NCBI GenBank assembly: GCA_023053685.1
Contig: JALIGW010000016.1
Coordinates: 4,472,001-4,536,000, forward strand
From: Diadophis punctatus similis
Lineage: Eukaryota; Chordata; Lepidosauria; Squamata; Dipsadidae
DNA length: 64,000 nt
Reading direction: 5' to 3'
Part shown: piece by piece, positions 1 to 10,975 of the stretch
How positions within the stretch are numbered: position 1 is the first letter of the stretch
Layout of the letters: each line of letters starts with the position of its first letter
Translations under genes and position numbers: made by a program
The notes under the pieces: generated by a model
What the model was told of the DNA's origin: nothing
The model's database searches: none
Seen by the model: the letters and a program-made list of their open reading frames with translations, nothing else

Positions 1-250
1 AGTAAAACACATTAAGTTTTGCTATGTTTTGTGAGTTCAATCAAGCAGTTATAAATGTCTTAATGACTGTAGTTACCCATGGTTAATTGAACTACTGTAG
101 TTTATTGTATTAGCTCAATTGTATGGATTCCTACTGTGTACAGTATTAAAGCATAAACTAACTCTGCTGAATGTGGTTGCAGATTGCACATGAATGACAA
201 GCTTGACATTTTATTCTGGCTGTTGGACCATTCATATTCTTCCTGCAGGC

Positions 251-381
251 CAGTGTATCAACCTTGGGAATTTCAAGATGCAAGGATCTCAACTCCCAGA
301 ATTTCTCAGTCAGCTTGCATTTTGGGGGATTCTGGGAATTGAAGTCCACACATTTTAAGTTCCCAAGATTGAGAAACATTG
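251..381. mobile_element. Short hAT-type hairpin MITE (old copy)
   Basis: Inverted halves share the motif AACTCCCAGAATT / GGGAATTGAAGTCC with the hairpin family seen at 10253, 29720 and 36506. The flanks ctgcaggc (243-250) and ctgtaggc (382-389) match at 7 of 8 positions and read as an 8-bp TSD. It is diverged, so an older insertion. No coding capacity. Confidence 0.75.
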
Positions 382-656
382 CTGTAGGCAAGTGATTGAC
401 TACATGCAAAACCAAATACTGGCTTTAGATCAGGGTGGCAGATGTGTAGCCCTGCAGAGGTTGTGGGAAAGCATGATCCTTCACTTTGGCCAGGCCATTA
501 AGGCTGTTAAGAGAGTTTAGCCTAGAGAGGGCTACACACCCACCCCATCTTCCTCGCACACATCTGTTATTGCAACTTTAATGCAGCTCTTCTCATTCCC
601 ATCCTTAATAATAGGTGGATGCCTGGCGGGATTTGTTGTTTAATAAGGTCATTTAG

Positions 657-1321
657 TAAGGTGACCAGATTTTTTTTTTAAGCGGGACACCATTGATGGG
701 GGGTGGGTTTCTAGGGGAGCAAGACGGGAGGGGTCCGTCTCATCCTGCAGCTTTGTGCACCCCCCCAAACACCCTTCATTGCAGCCGGGGTGGGTTCCTA
801 CTGGCGCAGGCTTACCTGTTCGTCGGCGTAGAGCCGATGGAACTGGCGGCGGTTGCGGCGTGGGGCTTCTCCTGCCCGCTTCCCGCCCGGCTGGACGCCG
901 CCATTCGGGTTATTTTGTCCTCTGCGCATGCGCAGAGGACAAAATAACCCGAATGGCGGCGTCCAGCCAGCCGGGGGAAGCGGGCGGGAGAAGCCCCGCG
1001 CCGCAACCGCCGCCAGTTCCATCGGCTCTACGCCGAACGACTGGCCGGGCCGAACCGGCAGGAACTCATGGCACTTTGCATTACCCAAAAGAACATATCT
1101 CCTTTGTTTATTTCATGATTAAAAGGTGGGAATCCCTGAATAGAGATTTGCAGAAGCCCTAGAAATGATGGGATGTATCTCATTGAAGAGAAGAAATACA
1201 AAAGAAACGAACTAGCAAATTCAAATTAAAAAGCCGGACTTTTCTGAAACAACGCGGGACGCGGGACAAACTGCTAAAAAGCGGGTCTGTCCCGCCAAAA
1301 GCGGGACGTCTGGTCACCTTA
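657..1321. mobile_element. 665-bp nonautonomous DNA transposon with 8-bp TSD
   Basis: The termini are inverted (taaggtgaccaga / tctggtcacctta) and are flanked by a perfect direct repeat tcatttag at 649-656 and 1322-1329. Motifs such as aaaagcgggac recur inverted near both ends. The centre is a GC-rich palindrome (821-1038). An 8-bp TSD fits hAT, but the termini are not the usual CAG, so the superfamily is an inference. No transposase is visible. Confidence 0.8.
821..1038. repeat. Long GC-rich near-perfect palindrome
   Basis: Two arms of about 108 bp mirror each other around tctgcgcatgcgcaga (921-936), with only small indels. The left arm runs from cgtcggcgtagagccgat and the right arm ends in its complement. 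It is part of the element at 657-1321 and could extrude as a cruciform or hairpin. Confidence 0.85.
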
Positions 1322-1444
1322 TCATTTAGGGGAAGACTGCATTCTTTCCTGCCCTTTTTACTTAGGTATTTGCTTCTGTTCTGCATCTCTAAACAGAACA
1401 AACCACTTGCAACCACCTATACATGCTTCACAATTACTACAAGA

Positions 1445-1858
1445 TGAATAGAATAGAATAGAATTCTTTATTGGCCAATTTATTTATTTTGTCAAGTACA
1501 TGTTAGTAATATACATAGATGTAACATTGTTTATGTACATAAGGTTGGTACTGATAAGAGGGAACATTAGGACAGGGACGGTAGGCACGCTGGTGCACTT
1601 ATGCACAACACTTAATGATTGTCATAGGGTATAAATAAGCAATCAGGAAACAATCAATATTGATATAAATCGTAAGGATACAAACAACAAGTTATAAGTG
1701 GGAGGAGATGGGTGATAGGGACAATGAGAAGGCTAATAGTAATAGTAATGCAGCCATAGTGAATAGTTAGACAGTGGTGAGGGAATTATTTGTTTAGCAG
1801 AGTGATGGCTCTATTAAGGCTACCAAACCAATCATCAAGTGACCTTTTACCATGATAT
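1445..1858 (-). mobile_element. LINE 3' end (CR1/L3-type, putative) with AATAG tail
   Basis: Read on the minus strand it ends in CCAATAAAGAATTC followed by short TATTC repeats (1445-1463 on +). The body is about 70-80% identical by eye to 45866-46240. Snake CR1/L3 elements are known for AATAG microsatellite tails. The 5' part is missing, as is usual for truncated LINE insertions. Family name is inference. Confidence 0.65.
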
Positions 1859-1883
1859 ATTTTAAGGTTCTCTATCCCAGTTG

Positions 1884-1900
1884 CCCCCCCCCCCCCCCCC
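1884..1900. repeat. Homopolymer C17
   Basis: Seventeen consecutive C residues just upstream of the CpG-rich promoter region. It is G17 on the other strand and may fold into quadruplex-like structure. Exact length may be affected by sequencing. Confidence 0.9.
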
Positions 1901-2084
1901 ACGATCTTGCTCCGCCAAAAAAAACAAAACACCAGCTATAGTCCCCCAGAATCAGGCGCGTAACAGAGACAACCCCGGCAAGACTCCCACGGCCTGCGCG
2001 CCGCATCCCGCCCGGAATAGCCTCCGATAGGCTGCAAGCTCTATTTTTATTTATTTTATTTTTTTGCCTTAAGGCTGAGTCGTT

Positions 2085-2096
2085 CTGATTGGGTGG
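2085..2096 (+). promoter_or_regulatory. Inverted CCAAT box (NF-Y type)
   Basis: The sequence ctgattgggtgg contains ATTGG in the context preferred by NF-Y. It lies at the upstream edge of the inferred first exon, a normal position for a CpG-island promoter. Function is inferred from motif and place only. Confidence 0.5.
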
Positions 2097-2099
2097 AAC

Positions 2100-2403
2100 C
2101 TGCCGTCGATCGGGCCGCCGGAGAAAGGAGTCTCCTGGCCGTGCGCGCAACCGAGAGAGAGAGAGAGATTGGCGCTCGTTTTAGCGCCGCTTGGAGCTTC
2201 GCCTCCTTTCCCGAGATCGGCGCCGGCGGAGGAGGTAGGAACCGAGCGTGGAGGAGGAGCCAGAGCCCCAGCCCACGCCACTCCATCTGCGGCGCTGGGA
2301 AGAGCTGCTCGGCGTCAGTCTTCTACGGTACTGCCCCTCGCTCGGAGCACGATGCCTGGGATCGTGCAGTGAAACCCGGAGCTTTGCGCTCCTACCCGGC
2401 AGG
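2100..2403 (+). other. LNX2: Probable untranslated exon 1 of LNX2
   Basis: A GC-rich block ends in a near-perfect splice donor, GGCAGG|GTAAGTT, at 2403/2404. No long reading frame in it looks like a known protein. The only nearby gene on this strand is LNX2, whose first coding exon at 61988 begins with an acceptor and therefore needs an upstream exon. A noncoding first exon and a very long first intron are the known layout of vertebrate LNX2. The 5' boundary is a guess, as the start site cannot be read from sequence. It carries a short upstream ORF (2352-2372). Confidence 0.6.
2352..2372 (+). other. Short upstream ORF in LNX2 exon 1
   Basis: ATG CCT GGG ATC GTG CAG TGA encodes six residues, MPGIVQ, and ends 31 bases before the donor. 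If exon 1 is as drawn it lies in the LNX2 5' UTR and could damp translation of the main frame. The A at -3 (cacgATGc) is a fair initiation context. Confidence 0.5.
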
Positions 2404-2620
2404 GTAAGTTCGGGGACCACCGATCCGACCTCCGAGTTTTTTTTTCTTCCCTTCCCTCTCTCCGGGCTTCCTTCCAGCGACTGTTTCGCCTAGCATCGAT
2501 GCTTGCAAGCTAGTTTCAGAAAAGATCTGCCCCCCTCCTGGGATCCCTAACGCTCTGCGCTTTCCAGAGCGTTCGCTCAGCCGGTTTTCATCTGGCAACC
2601 CCTTTGCCTCCTGCAGTGGA

Positions 2621-5600
2621 TACTGCCTGTGTCTGGCTCCGCTGCCCAAGAAGCCTCTGGGTTTAGAGCCTTTCCACGATCTTCGTCTTCGAATTTGCCT
2701 TTACCAAAACCCAGTCACAGTTTTGACTTGTGGGCTTGGGCAACCTCTACCTGTTATTTCTTCCAGGCATTTGCCTCCCACTTGGCTTTGTTATTTAACA
2801 CTGTGTTAAGCAGTGAAGCCTCCTGGTTCTCCTTTCCCAGGTCAGCCGAGAAAAGGTTGATGATGACTGCCTACATGTACGGGTGGTGGAGGATGGGGCA
2901 GAGGCCCACCCTTACCAATGTACTTAAGGATGGATGAATGAATGGGAAATCAATTTTTCTGGTTGCCAAAAATTGGTGGTGGTATGATGGGATGCAGGGT
3001 TTCTTCCTTCCTCCCCGAAGTTCTATTTTTCAGATGATTGGAAGTAAGCAATTTATAAGCATATTTTCCCCCCACAATGAAGTATTTTGCACGATATGCA
3101 TCATATGCTCTGCCTCCCACCCCTTTCATTGTAGGTTTCCAAACTGCTGTTATTTCAAACCATCACCTCATGGGACAAGCTCATCTACCTCACACACTTG
3201 AAGTAGGGGCTCTCCAAAGTTTGTTAGATGGGTTCTCCAAGGGACCGCCTGAATTGCTAGCTCTTCTTCCTTTCTCTGGTGAGCCGTAATGCATATATTG
3301 ATTGATAGAAGCTGCTATGGATTCTTCTGCTTGTAATATTGGCCTTCTAAGCTACAGGATCTCCTCTCATATTCCAATGAATCCACCGCCTCTTGCTTTT
3401 GGAAGAAGTTAAGATGAATCTTGTTACTTGGCTGGGGGCTTGTGCAGCTGTGGTCTCACCTTTCTATTCTAGTCTATCATTTTCTTAGATGTGAATTAGA
3501 AGTGAGAGCCTCTTGTTGAACTGCCTCCCTTGATTTTGTCTCAGTTAATTGAGTGTTTGTTTGCTCCCGCTTGACCTAAAGAAGCTCAGAGAACAAAGCT
3601 GGAGGAAGTTTGAATCTACAGATTCATGAAACAATTGGAATCCCATCTATTGGCAGAATATGGAGGGGTGATGTGTGCAAGTGAGTCCCAAACACACAAA
3701 ACTTTCTTGCTGGGCCCTCCCCCACCCCACCTTTTTGCAGGAAAATGTTAAGAAACAGTTTATAATCTGAAGGTGGTTACTTAGAAGGTTTAATCAAGAA
3801 ACATCCTGATGTGCATATCAAAGGCAAAGGTTCTTAGGTTATAGACTGTGGGATTGATTGAAACTAATAGGTAATTCCAAGGACAGGCTGCCCCATGGAG
3901 GCCTACAACACAGAGCTGGTGAGAAGAATGTGACTGACAAAAATGTCCCAAATTAACAATTACAGGGATAGCATAGTAGGTCAGAATCTCCAAATTAGAA
4001 GACTTCGACTTCAATGCTTTAAGGCAAGTCCCTCACATAGAAATAATTGGCAGTGAACATGAACCTTAACAAACATATCTGAAATCAATCTATTTTTTTC
4101 CCTATGAATTAATGCTCACTTCTAAAGAATGATTTGAAGATAATTTAGGAACTTTGCTGAAACTATGGGTCTTGATCTGATCAGGACTGGCTGGGTGACT
4201 TATAGCTTAGAACAATGTATGAAGTAACCATTGGGATTTATTCAGTAAACCATAGCTAAGGAAACGAAACTAATATTTGTGAATCTAATAATTGTAGGGG
4301 AAAAGGGTAGAGTTTGACAGCATATTTTTCTTTCAATGTTTAATGTCCTTATCTCTAGATTGTATTAAGGCATATGGATCTAATAACGGCAGTATATTAC
4401 AGTTATCAGTATTGCCTAAAATACTTGAAGATCCATAGTTAAGGAACCACATTAATAATATAATGGATTTGAGTTTCTAAAAGTACTTCCCTATTTGTTC
4501 TAAGAGATCAAATTGCCCAATACAGATCAGTATGCATTATCCAACTTGCTCTCCAGACGTTTTGGGTTATAATTCCAAAAATTTATAGCTAACATAACCA
4601 AAGGGAATTACTGAAATTGTATCGTAATATAGCTGAAGATGCTACAAGAATGTTTCTTTATGTATCTATACTGAAACTTAATAATATGTAGAATAGATGG
4701 CTTTCTCTTTCTTACTTCTATGAGTCAGAAAATGCCCACCATTAAATAGTGACTCCTTTCATGAAGCCATTATTCCGTATTTACATTCTTAATTTTGCTT
4801 GGGATAAATAATTGTAGAATTTAGATTATCAGAATTGGCCATGAGAATCCAGATGAAGAGTAGTAGTATATCCGTTTTTATTGAACTTATCATCATCTCC
4901 AGGTAGAACAGGATAATTCTTTCTGGACAGAAGTCAGCGAAGTTTGGGTCCTTTTTATAAGATGACCTGGATGTCTCAAATGATTGAGGTCTGGGTAAAC
5001 AGTCTCACATTTCACATGGTTTTATCAATTTTACAATGCTCAAGGACTTTTTGGCTATCTTGTAATCACCATTTGTAGTCTCCTGATCTGGACTGATTAG
5101 TGGGGTAGGTAGGACTGATATTCCTGAATTAGACTGGATGGATGTAAAGTAGCTTCCTATTTCATTTTAACAGAAACTTTTATAGTAATACTACTTTCCT
5201 AGTTTCTGCTAGAGATGTGATGTCTGATATATTGTCCATCTCAAACTCCACTAGATAGTTTTTCCCTCTCCACTTATCCACCAGCTTTAAAGTTTATTTT
5301 TGATAAGGATTTCATACCTATCAAAGAAATAATTCATTTAACTCTGCATTCTGTTTATCAATACTAGACCTAGTAAAGCCTTGGAAAAGGCACAATTGGG
5401 ATATATAATAACACCTCAATTTTAGTATTCCCTGCCATTTACTGCAGCATTTCTGAATATGCTACAGTTCTTTTCAAGCAATTCATTGACATGTTATGAG
5501 TAATGAATTCCATAGACGCAGTTGGTGAAAATTGGTGACATCATTTTCTACCATTATATGATGGAGAAACACTAAGATTCTGTGATACAATTTCTATAAA

Positions 5601-5660
5601 CTAAATTTAACTCTGTTCATATCATACACAAATATATGCAAAATCAAATCGCTCCCCAAA
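2621..5660. other. Unique intron sequence, no feature recognised
   Basis: Mixed to AT-rich sequence immediately downstream of exon 1. No reading frame, tRNA or clear repeat was recognised. The first few hundred bases could hold promoter-proximal regulatory sites, which I cannot identify by reading. Confidence 0.5.
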
Positions 5661-5668
5661 CTATAAGA

Positions 5669-6182
5669 CAGTGATGGCGAACCTTTTTTTGCTCGGGTGC
5701 CAAAAGGGCGTGTGCGCATGCAATAGCGCGCACGTGCCCACACCCATAATGCAATGCCCTCCCCCCGCGCATACGTGCACAACCACAACCCCTGTGTTGC
5801 CCCCCATGCATGTGCGTAGGCCTCACTGAAGTCTCCGGACTTCCGATAGGCCCGTTGGGCCATTTTTCGCCCTCCCCAGGCTTCAGGAGGCTTTCCTAAA
5901 GCCCGGGGAAGGCGAAAAATGGCCCAATGGGCCTGTCGGAAGTTCGTTTCCGAACTTCCGTTAGGCCCGTTGGTTCTGTTTTTCGCCATCCACAGGCTCC
6001 GGAGGCTTTTCTGAAGCCTGGGGAGGGCGAAAACGGCCTCCCCCTGCCCTCCGGAAGGCCGAAAATCAGCTGGCCAGTGTGCACATGTGCGCTGGAGCTG
6101 ACATAGGGCAATGCCTCGTGTGCCATCAGATATGGCTCCACATGCCACCTGTGGCACGTGTGCCATAGGTTCGCCATCATGG
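5669..6182. mobile_element. hAT MITE, CAGTGATGGCGAACC family, 514 bp
   Basis: Starts CAGTGATGGCGAACC and ends GGTTCGCCATCATGG. It is flanked by a perfect 8-bp TSD, ctataaga, at 5661-5668 and 6183-6190, which is diagnostic of hAT-type transposition. The interior is GC-rich, with inverted blocks around ccttccccgggctt/aagcccggggaagg. Some reading frames span it but none resembles a transposase. The termini resemble those of OposCharlie-type hAT elements known from tetrapods. Confidence 0.9.
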
Positions 6183-6190
6183 CTATAAGA

Positions 6191-7421
6191 CAATAGCCAA
6201 TTAGGATATGGTTTCAGGGGTCTACATCACCCCCTTCAAGTTAACTGTGTCTCCTCAATTATCAAAAGGTTGCCCACCTTGATTTAAATTATATACAACC
6301 ATTTTATCTGGCTGATTAAGGGAGGTCTTAATGATTTCTCGTACTGTCTGAAGCAGGTAACGTTTCCTCGGTCATGTTTTTTTTTTTACCCTTTTTACCC
6401 ATTTCCTAACCTGCCTGTTTTCTGATTACAGTATTTGAGAAGGCAGAGAGGAGGTTTATCTGCAGAGAAAAATCAACAGATGGGAGGAGCTGGAGCTTTC
6501 CTCCCACACTCCTTTGCCTTTCTCTTCCTACTCAGAAGAGTTTGTTCCTGGAATTGCTATCTAGCTGAAGGTTCTCTTCGAGGGAGAGTTGATGGCTGGA
6601 TGATGGTTAACCACTCCTCCAATTAGATCATTCTCCCTTGCTCATATCACTCACTTACCTCTTGTTTGGCATTAGTGCAGGTTTGATGTAATGCTGAGAA
6701 GTTTTACCTGAAGCCATAAGATGTTATGCAATTTGCTTGTGGTTTGTAAGCCAGTGCTTACAGTTTTGTAAATTGCATGAGCTCAGCCAGATGTGCTTTC
6801 TTTAGTAAATAATGTTTTTAAAAAATTCTCAGTATGACCCATGTTATGAGAGTGATCGCACCATTGACTTTAATGAAGGAGAACTTGACTTAGAAAGAGG
6901 ATATTGTTCCTTGTTTAAATGCACCTGTTGTCTTAGATTCTAGAGAGAGTTATTAAGCTTTAAATTGTCTGTTGTCAGTCAGCAGTGTGCTTGTGAGTGT
7001 CAGTTGTTTGTGTACAGACAGTTACAGATGTGCTTTCCTTTTTGGGAGAGTAACATATCACCTTTTGCCTGGATGACGTTGGGTAAAACAGTTCTTAGAT
7101 GTGAAAAAAAAATGGAATTACTCTGTGTGTGGGTGGATGAGAGAACAGCTGCAAGCCAGCCACTGTTACAAGAAGAGAATTCAGGTTATGATTTTACAAT
7201 CCTGGCCAAAAAGAACCAACCCTTTAGCACTGGATAACTTTCTCTCGAACATATTGAACTCATAGTTCTTTGAGAATTTTAGTTTGAATGTATCCACATC
7301 ATGATTTTACATTTTTTTTCCCTCTGGCACTTTTTTTCTTTTAAAATTATAGTCTTACAGTGTTGTTTTTTTTCTTTTTAAATGCATTTTTCTATGTCGT
7401 TAGAAAAATGCTGTTTGTATT
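6191..7421. other. Intron sequence, nothing recognised
   Basis: Ordinary AT-rich sequence with several T-rich runs (for example 6379-6390, 7311-7379). No repeat family or gene recognised. Confidence 0.5.
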
Positions 7422-7423
7422 TA

Positions 7424-7915
7424 CCGTATTTTTCGGACTATAAGACGCACCGGAGTATAAGATGCACCAAGATTTCGAAGAGGTAAACAAGAAAAAAAAA
7501 GTTTTTACCGTCCCCTGCCCCCAGGAGCACTCTGCAGGCCTCTGCGTGTCCTGTTTTTGCGAAAAACGGGCCCGTTTTTCACCAAAAAAGGCGTGCAGAA
7601 GGTTTGGGAGGCCTGCAGACTGCTCCTGGGGGCTGGGAAGGGCAAAAATGCCCCCATTTTTGTGAAAAACGGGCCTGTTTTTCACCTCCCAACCCCCCCC
7701 CCACGTGTTTCCTCCCCAGCCCCCAGGAGCACTCTGCAGGCCTCCCAAACCCTCTATGCACCTCATTTTTGTGAAAAACGGGCATGTTTTTGGCAAAAAT
7801 GGGACGTGTGTGGCAGGGTTTCGGGAGGCCAAAAATGGCTGTTTTCAATGTATCAGATGCACCAACATTTCCTCTTTTTTGGGGGGGAGTGCATCTTATA
7901 CTCCAAAAAATATGG
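7424..7915. mobile_element. TA-flanked MITE, CCGTATTTTTCGG family, 492 bp
   Basis: Inverted termini CCGTATTTTTCGGACTATAAG and ...CTTATACTCCAAAAAATATGG are flanked by TA on both sides (7422-7423, 7916-7917). The interior repeats aaaacgggcccgtttttc-like blocks in both orientations and holds a poly-C run. A TA duplication suggests a Tc1/mariner-class mobiliser. Relatives lie at 8832, 35237 and 60600. Confidence 0.75.
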
Positions 7916-8225
7916 TAATTAATTGATTGAATATTAGTTATATAAAATTGACATAATCGAGAACCATTTAAATGATTCAATATTATTGTAGTCATTCAGA
8001 CTCAAATCTGTGTTCATGCAAATATTAGCAAAGGTTTCAACATTTATGATTTTATTTTATAATTATATTATTATTTTATTTTATATGAAGTATAAACAAA
8101 TACTGTATGTTTTGGTTCTACAGTTTTTTCTCTCTTTGCCTTTGCCTGCTTGATAGTAGTTGGTTGTTTGCTTTTGTAGAAACCTGTTAAGTATTATAGG
8201 CCTTGTTTTGGTTTTCTTACATATA

Positions 8226-8563
8226 CAGGTACGACCATAATTGAGCCCAAAATTTCTGTTGCTAAGTGACATAGTTATTAAGTGAATTTTGCCCCATTTT
8301 ACAACCTTTCTTGCCATGGTTGTTAAGTGAATTTGGCTTTCTCACTGACTGTGCTTGTCAGAAGGCCGCAAAAGGAGATTACATGACCCGGGGACACTGC
8401 AACCATTATAAATATGAGTCAGTTTGCTAAGTGTCTGAATTTTGATTATGTGACATGATGCAACAATCATAAGTGTGAAAAATGTTCATTAAAAAGTCAC
8501 TTTTTTCAGGGCTGTTGTAACTTCAAACGGTCTCTAAATGAACTGTTGTAAGTCGACTACCTG
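8226..8563. mobile_element. Tigger-like TA-flanked element, 338 bp
   Basis: Starts tacaggta and ends gtaagtcgactacctgta, with TA at 8224-8225 and 8564-8565. The left terminus has lost about 12 bases compared with the copy at 36076. The body (ttgctaagtgacat, ttgttaagtgaattt) is shared with 36076, 15288 and 47607. CAG ends with TA duplication match the pogo/Tigger group. Noncoding. Confidence 0.7.
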
Positions 8564-8590
8564 TATAGTAATACTATCAGATACAAAGTA

Positions 8591-8819
8591 GCAATAGCAC
8601 TTAGACTTATATACCGCTTCATAGTGCTTTACAGCCCTCTCTAAGCGGTTTACAGAGTTCAGCATATTGCCCCCAACAATCTGGGTCCTCATTTTACCGA
8701 CCTCAGAAGGATGGAAGGCTGAGTCAACCTTGAGCCTAGTGAGATTTGAACAGCTGAACTGTTGAACTAGCAGTCAGCCTGCAATGGCTGCATTTAACCA
8801 CTGCACCACTTCAGCTCCT
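8591..8819 (-). mobile_element. Sauria SINE (tRNA head, Bov-B-like tail)
   Basis: On the minus strand it reads from a tRNA-like head with an A-box-like tggtgcagtgg, through cagattgttgggggcaata, to the tail gcggtatataagtctaagtgctattgc. The tail resembles the 3' end of Bov-B LINEs, which mobilise Sauria SINEs in squamates. Confidence 0.85.
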
Positions 8820-8831
8820 GTACCGTAAGTA

Positions 8832-8995
8832 CCGTATGTTCCGGCGTATAAGACAACTGGGCGTATAAGACGACCCCCAACTTTTCCAGTTCAAATATAG
8901 AGTTTGGGATATACTCGCCGTATAAGACTACCCCTCTTACCATCTTTCTTTTTCTTTCTGTCTTCCTTCCTTCCTAACTTCTTATTTTCTTTCTC

Positions 8996-9050
<55 letters not shown>

Positions 9051-9092
9051 CTCTCTCTCTCCCTTCCTTCCTTCCTTCCTTCCTTCCTAACT

Positions 9093-9163
<71 letters not shown>

Positions 9164-9218
9164 GTCTTCCTTTCTGTCTTCCTTTCTTTCTGTCTTCCTT
9201 CCTTCCTTCCTAACTTCC

Positions 9219-9306
<88 letters not shown>

Positions 9307-9599
9307 TCCTCTGCTCCGCCTCTGCTCCGCAGTCCCTCCCGCGTGCACCCACCTGCTGGGAAGGCTGCAGCTGGCGGTGGCGACCGCAGCCTTCCCAGCA
9401 GGAGACCGAAGACGCAGGGTGGCGTCAGTGCTCCGGGGCTCCTTCAGCTGCTTGGCTGGAGAATGGCGGGGATGCGGCCGCAGCCATTTTTGAGCTCCCC
9501 CCGGCTCGGAAGTTTCAGTACCCGGCGTATAAGACGACCCCCGACTTTTGAGATGATTTTCAAGGGGTAAAAAGTCATCTTATACACCGGAACATACGG
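8832..9599. mobile_element. TA-flanked MITE, CCGTATGTTCCGG family, with TTTC expansion
   Basis: Termini CCGTATGTTCCGGCGTATAA and ...TTATACACCGGAACATACGG, with TA on both sides (8830-8831, 9600-9601). A second inner repeat ggcgtataagacgaccccc lies near both ends. The middle is a 360-bp pyrimidine microsatellite followed by a GC-rich block (9310-9500). Related to 7424 and 60600 by the shared ends. Confidence 0.8.
8946..9308 (+). repeat. (TTTC)n microsatellite
   Basis: A nearly pure pyrimidine strand dominated by TTTC, with CTTCC and TCTC interruptions (for example 9052-9090 and 9163-9220). Reading frames across it give only Phe/Leu/Ser or Lys/Glu/Arg repeats and are not genes. Confidence 0.95.
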
Positions 9600-9601
9600 T
9601 A

Positions 9602-10244
9602 GTTGGAAAATATATTTAGTTTTTTTGAAAAAAAAAAACAATTTCTAATTTATAAACACAATTGGATTTTTATTAAGAAGGAAACTGGCTAGATTTTTTT
9701 AAAATCTTGCACTGTTATTTCATTACCTACGTAGCCATTGTGAAATCTTCTGTCCAATTCTTTCTGACTTGCCAATATATTATAGTTCTTAAGTATATAA
9801 TAATCAGGCAGAAGATCAACAAGGTTAAAGAATCATTTGCATTGAGCTGCTGCTGTTCCAGTAAAAAGAAGATTGAGTCATATATGGTTCTTTGGAAATA
9901 AATTTCTTTGTGTAGAAATAAACCCATTCAATATTAGCAAAGTGGAAAATTGTTATAAAACATCTGCAGGATGAGGAGTGATACCGCAGGCAGGTCTAAA
10001 GAACCATTGCTGGGTGAAAACCAGCTAGTTTGGCTAACTGTGAGAGATGTGGGCAGTTGCACTTTAGAACATCTGGATGGTAACTGTTTCCTTACACCTG
10101 CTTTAAGATGCCTTATATCCTGGGGAATTATTCAGTTATATAGGCATTCTGGTTACAGTGTGTATGTGTAACACACTGTGTGTGTATGTGTTTCCCCCCC
10201 CCCAATAATAAGCCTTTCATAAGAGTGTGGAAATTCTTCTGTAA
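9602..10244. other. Intron sequence, nothing recognised
   Basis: AT-rich. Contains an A-run near 9629, a short TG-rich patch and a C-run near 10192-10203. No gene or family recognised. Confidence 0.5.
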
Positions 10245-10252
10245 GGCCAGAT

Positions 10253-10385
10253 CAGAGGTCTTCAAACTTGGCAACTTTAAGACTTGTGGACTTCAACTCC
10301 CAGAATTCTCCAGCCAGCCGCTGGCTGGAGAATTCTGGGAGTTGAAGTCCACAAGTCTTAAAGTTGCCAAGTTTGAGGACCCCTG
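10253..10385. mobile_element. hAT hairpin MITE, 133 bp, perfect TSD
   Basis: Starts CAGAGGTCTTCAAACTTGGC and ends GAGGACCCCTG. The two halves are near-perfect inverted copies meeting at ccagccgctggctgg. A perfect TSD, ggccagat, lies at 10245-10252 and 10386-10393. Low divergence between arms suggests a young copy or recurrent palindrome correction. Confidence 0.9.
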
Positions 10386-10799
10386 GGCCAGATGAATAAT
10401 TTCTTTGGCTGGGGAAAGTACTTCATCTTCAAGAAGCATGCTAATCTCAAGCTCCAAAAGTGGACCAGGCCAGAACAAAATTCATGGTCATTTACACTCA
10501 AATTAAAAATTATCGTAATTAAACTCTGCTGACCTGATTGGTTCATATATAACCCTTCTACCACATCCCAAATTACAGTTTGACCAAGGCTTTCTATGGT
10601 GCATCAGGCCTTCTTTCCTGAAACCTTGAAGGATATCTCTTCTATTGTTGATAGGACTGAGATCAGAGGGCAGGAAGGAAATGGCTCAGGTCATAACATA
10701 GAATATATTAATGACAACACAACCTTGGGGAGTGAAAGAAAAGTATGAATGCTAAATAGAAAATCAAGAGTGAATCCTTGTTAGCGTAGCTGTAGGTAC

Positions 10800-10975
10800 G
10801 ACTTGGCTGATCCTGGAAAATTAAGTTGGGTTGAACCTACCGGTAATTACCGAAATAATTGGATGGGAGATCATCTACCAGTACTAGACCTAGAGGTTAG
10901 CCTGGGTAAATTAGGGTAGGAAGCAGTAGCAAAACCCATATTGTTGCCTAAAAAATGACATGGATGGGCCTATAA
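10800..10975 (+). mobile_element. 5S rRNA-derived SINE-like copy
   Basis: The blocks ggctgatcctggaa (10805-10818), attaagttgggttgaac and ttggatgggagatc (10859-10872) follow the order and spacing of internal control sequences of vertebrate 5S rRNA (GTCTGATCTCGGAA, TTGGATGGGAGACC). A diverged tail (aggaagcagtagcaaaaccc, about 10919-10938) follows, as in SINE3-type elements. It is decayed and not a functional 5S gene. Confidence 0.6.

Larger units (their letters stand above)
1960..2620 (+). promoter_or_regulatory. LNX2: CpG-rich promoter region of LNX2
   Basis: CpG dinucleotides are dense here and scarce in surrounding intron, apart from CpG-rich transposon interiors. The stretch holds an inverted CCAAT box (CTGATTGG, 2085-2092), GC-box-like cccgcccgg near 2008, a gtgcgcgc stretch near 2141 resembling half of an NRF1 site, and a GA run at 2154-2168. 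No TATA box stands near the likely start, which fits a housekeeping-type CpG promoter. In mammals LNX2 shares a divergent promoter with POLR1D; I could not recognise a POLR1D exon on the minus strand here. Confidence 0.7.

Noticed and set aside
2093..2407. 104-codon frame over exon 1
   Set aside because: CpG-rich sequence often lacks stops; it crosses the splice donor and resembles no protein.
5594..6193. 199-codon minus-strand frame
   Set aside because: It follows the body of a CAGTGATGGCGAACC MITE; related copies encode different, unrelated frames.
8891..9551. Long Lys/Glu/Arg and Ser/Phe/Leu frames over the TTTC tract
   Set aside because: Pure translation of a tetranucleotide microsatellite; no stop codons arise in such repeats, so length is meaningless.
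10800..10890. Possible functional 5S rRNA gene
   Set aside because: Too diverged in the control region and followed by a SINE-like tail.
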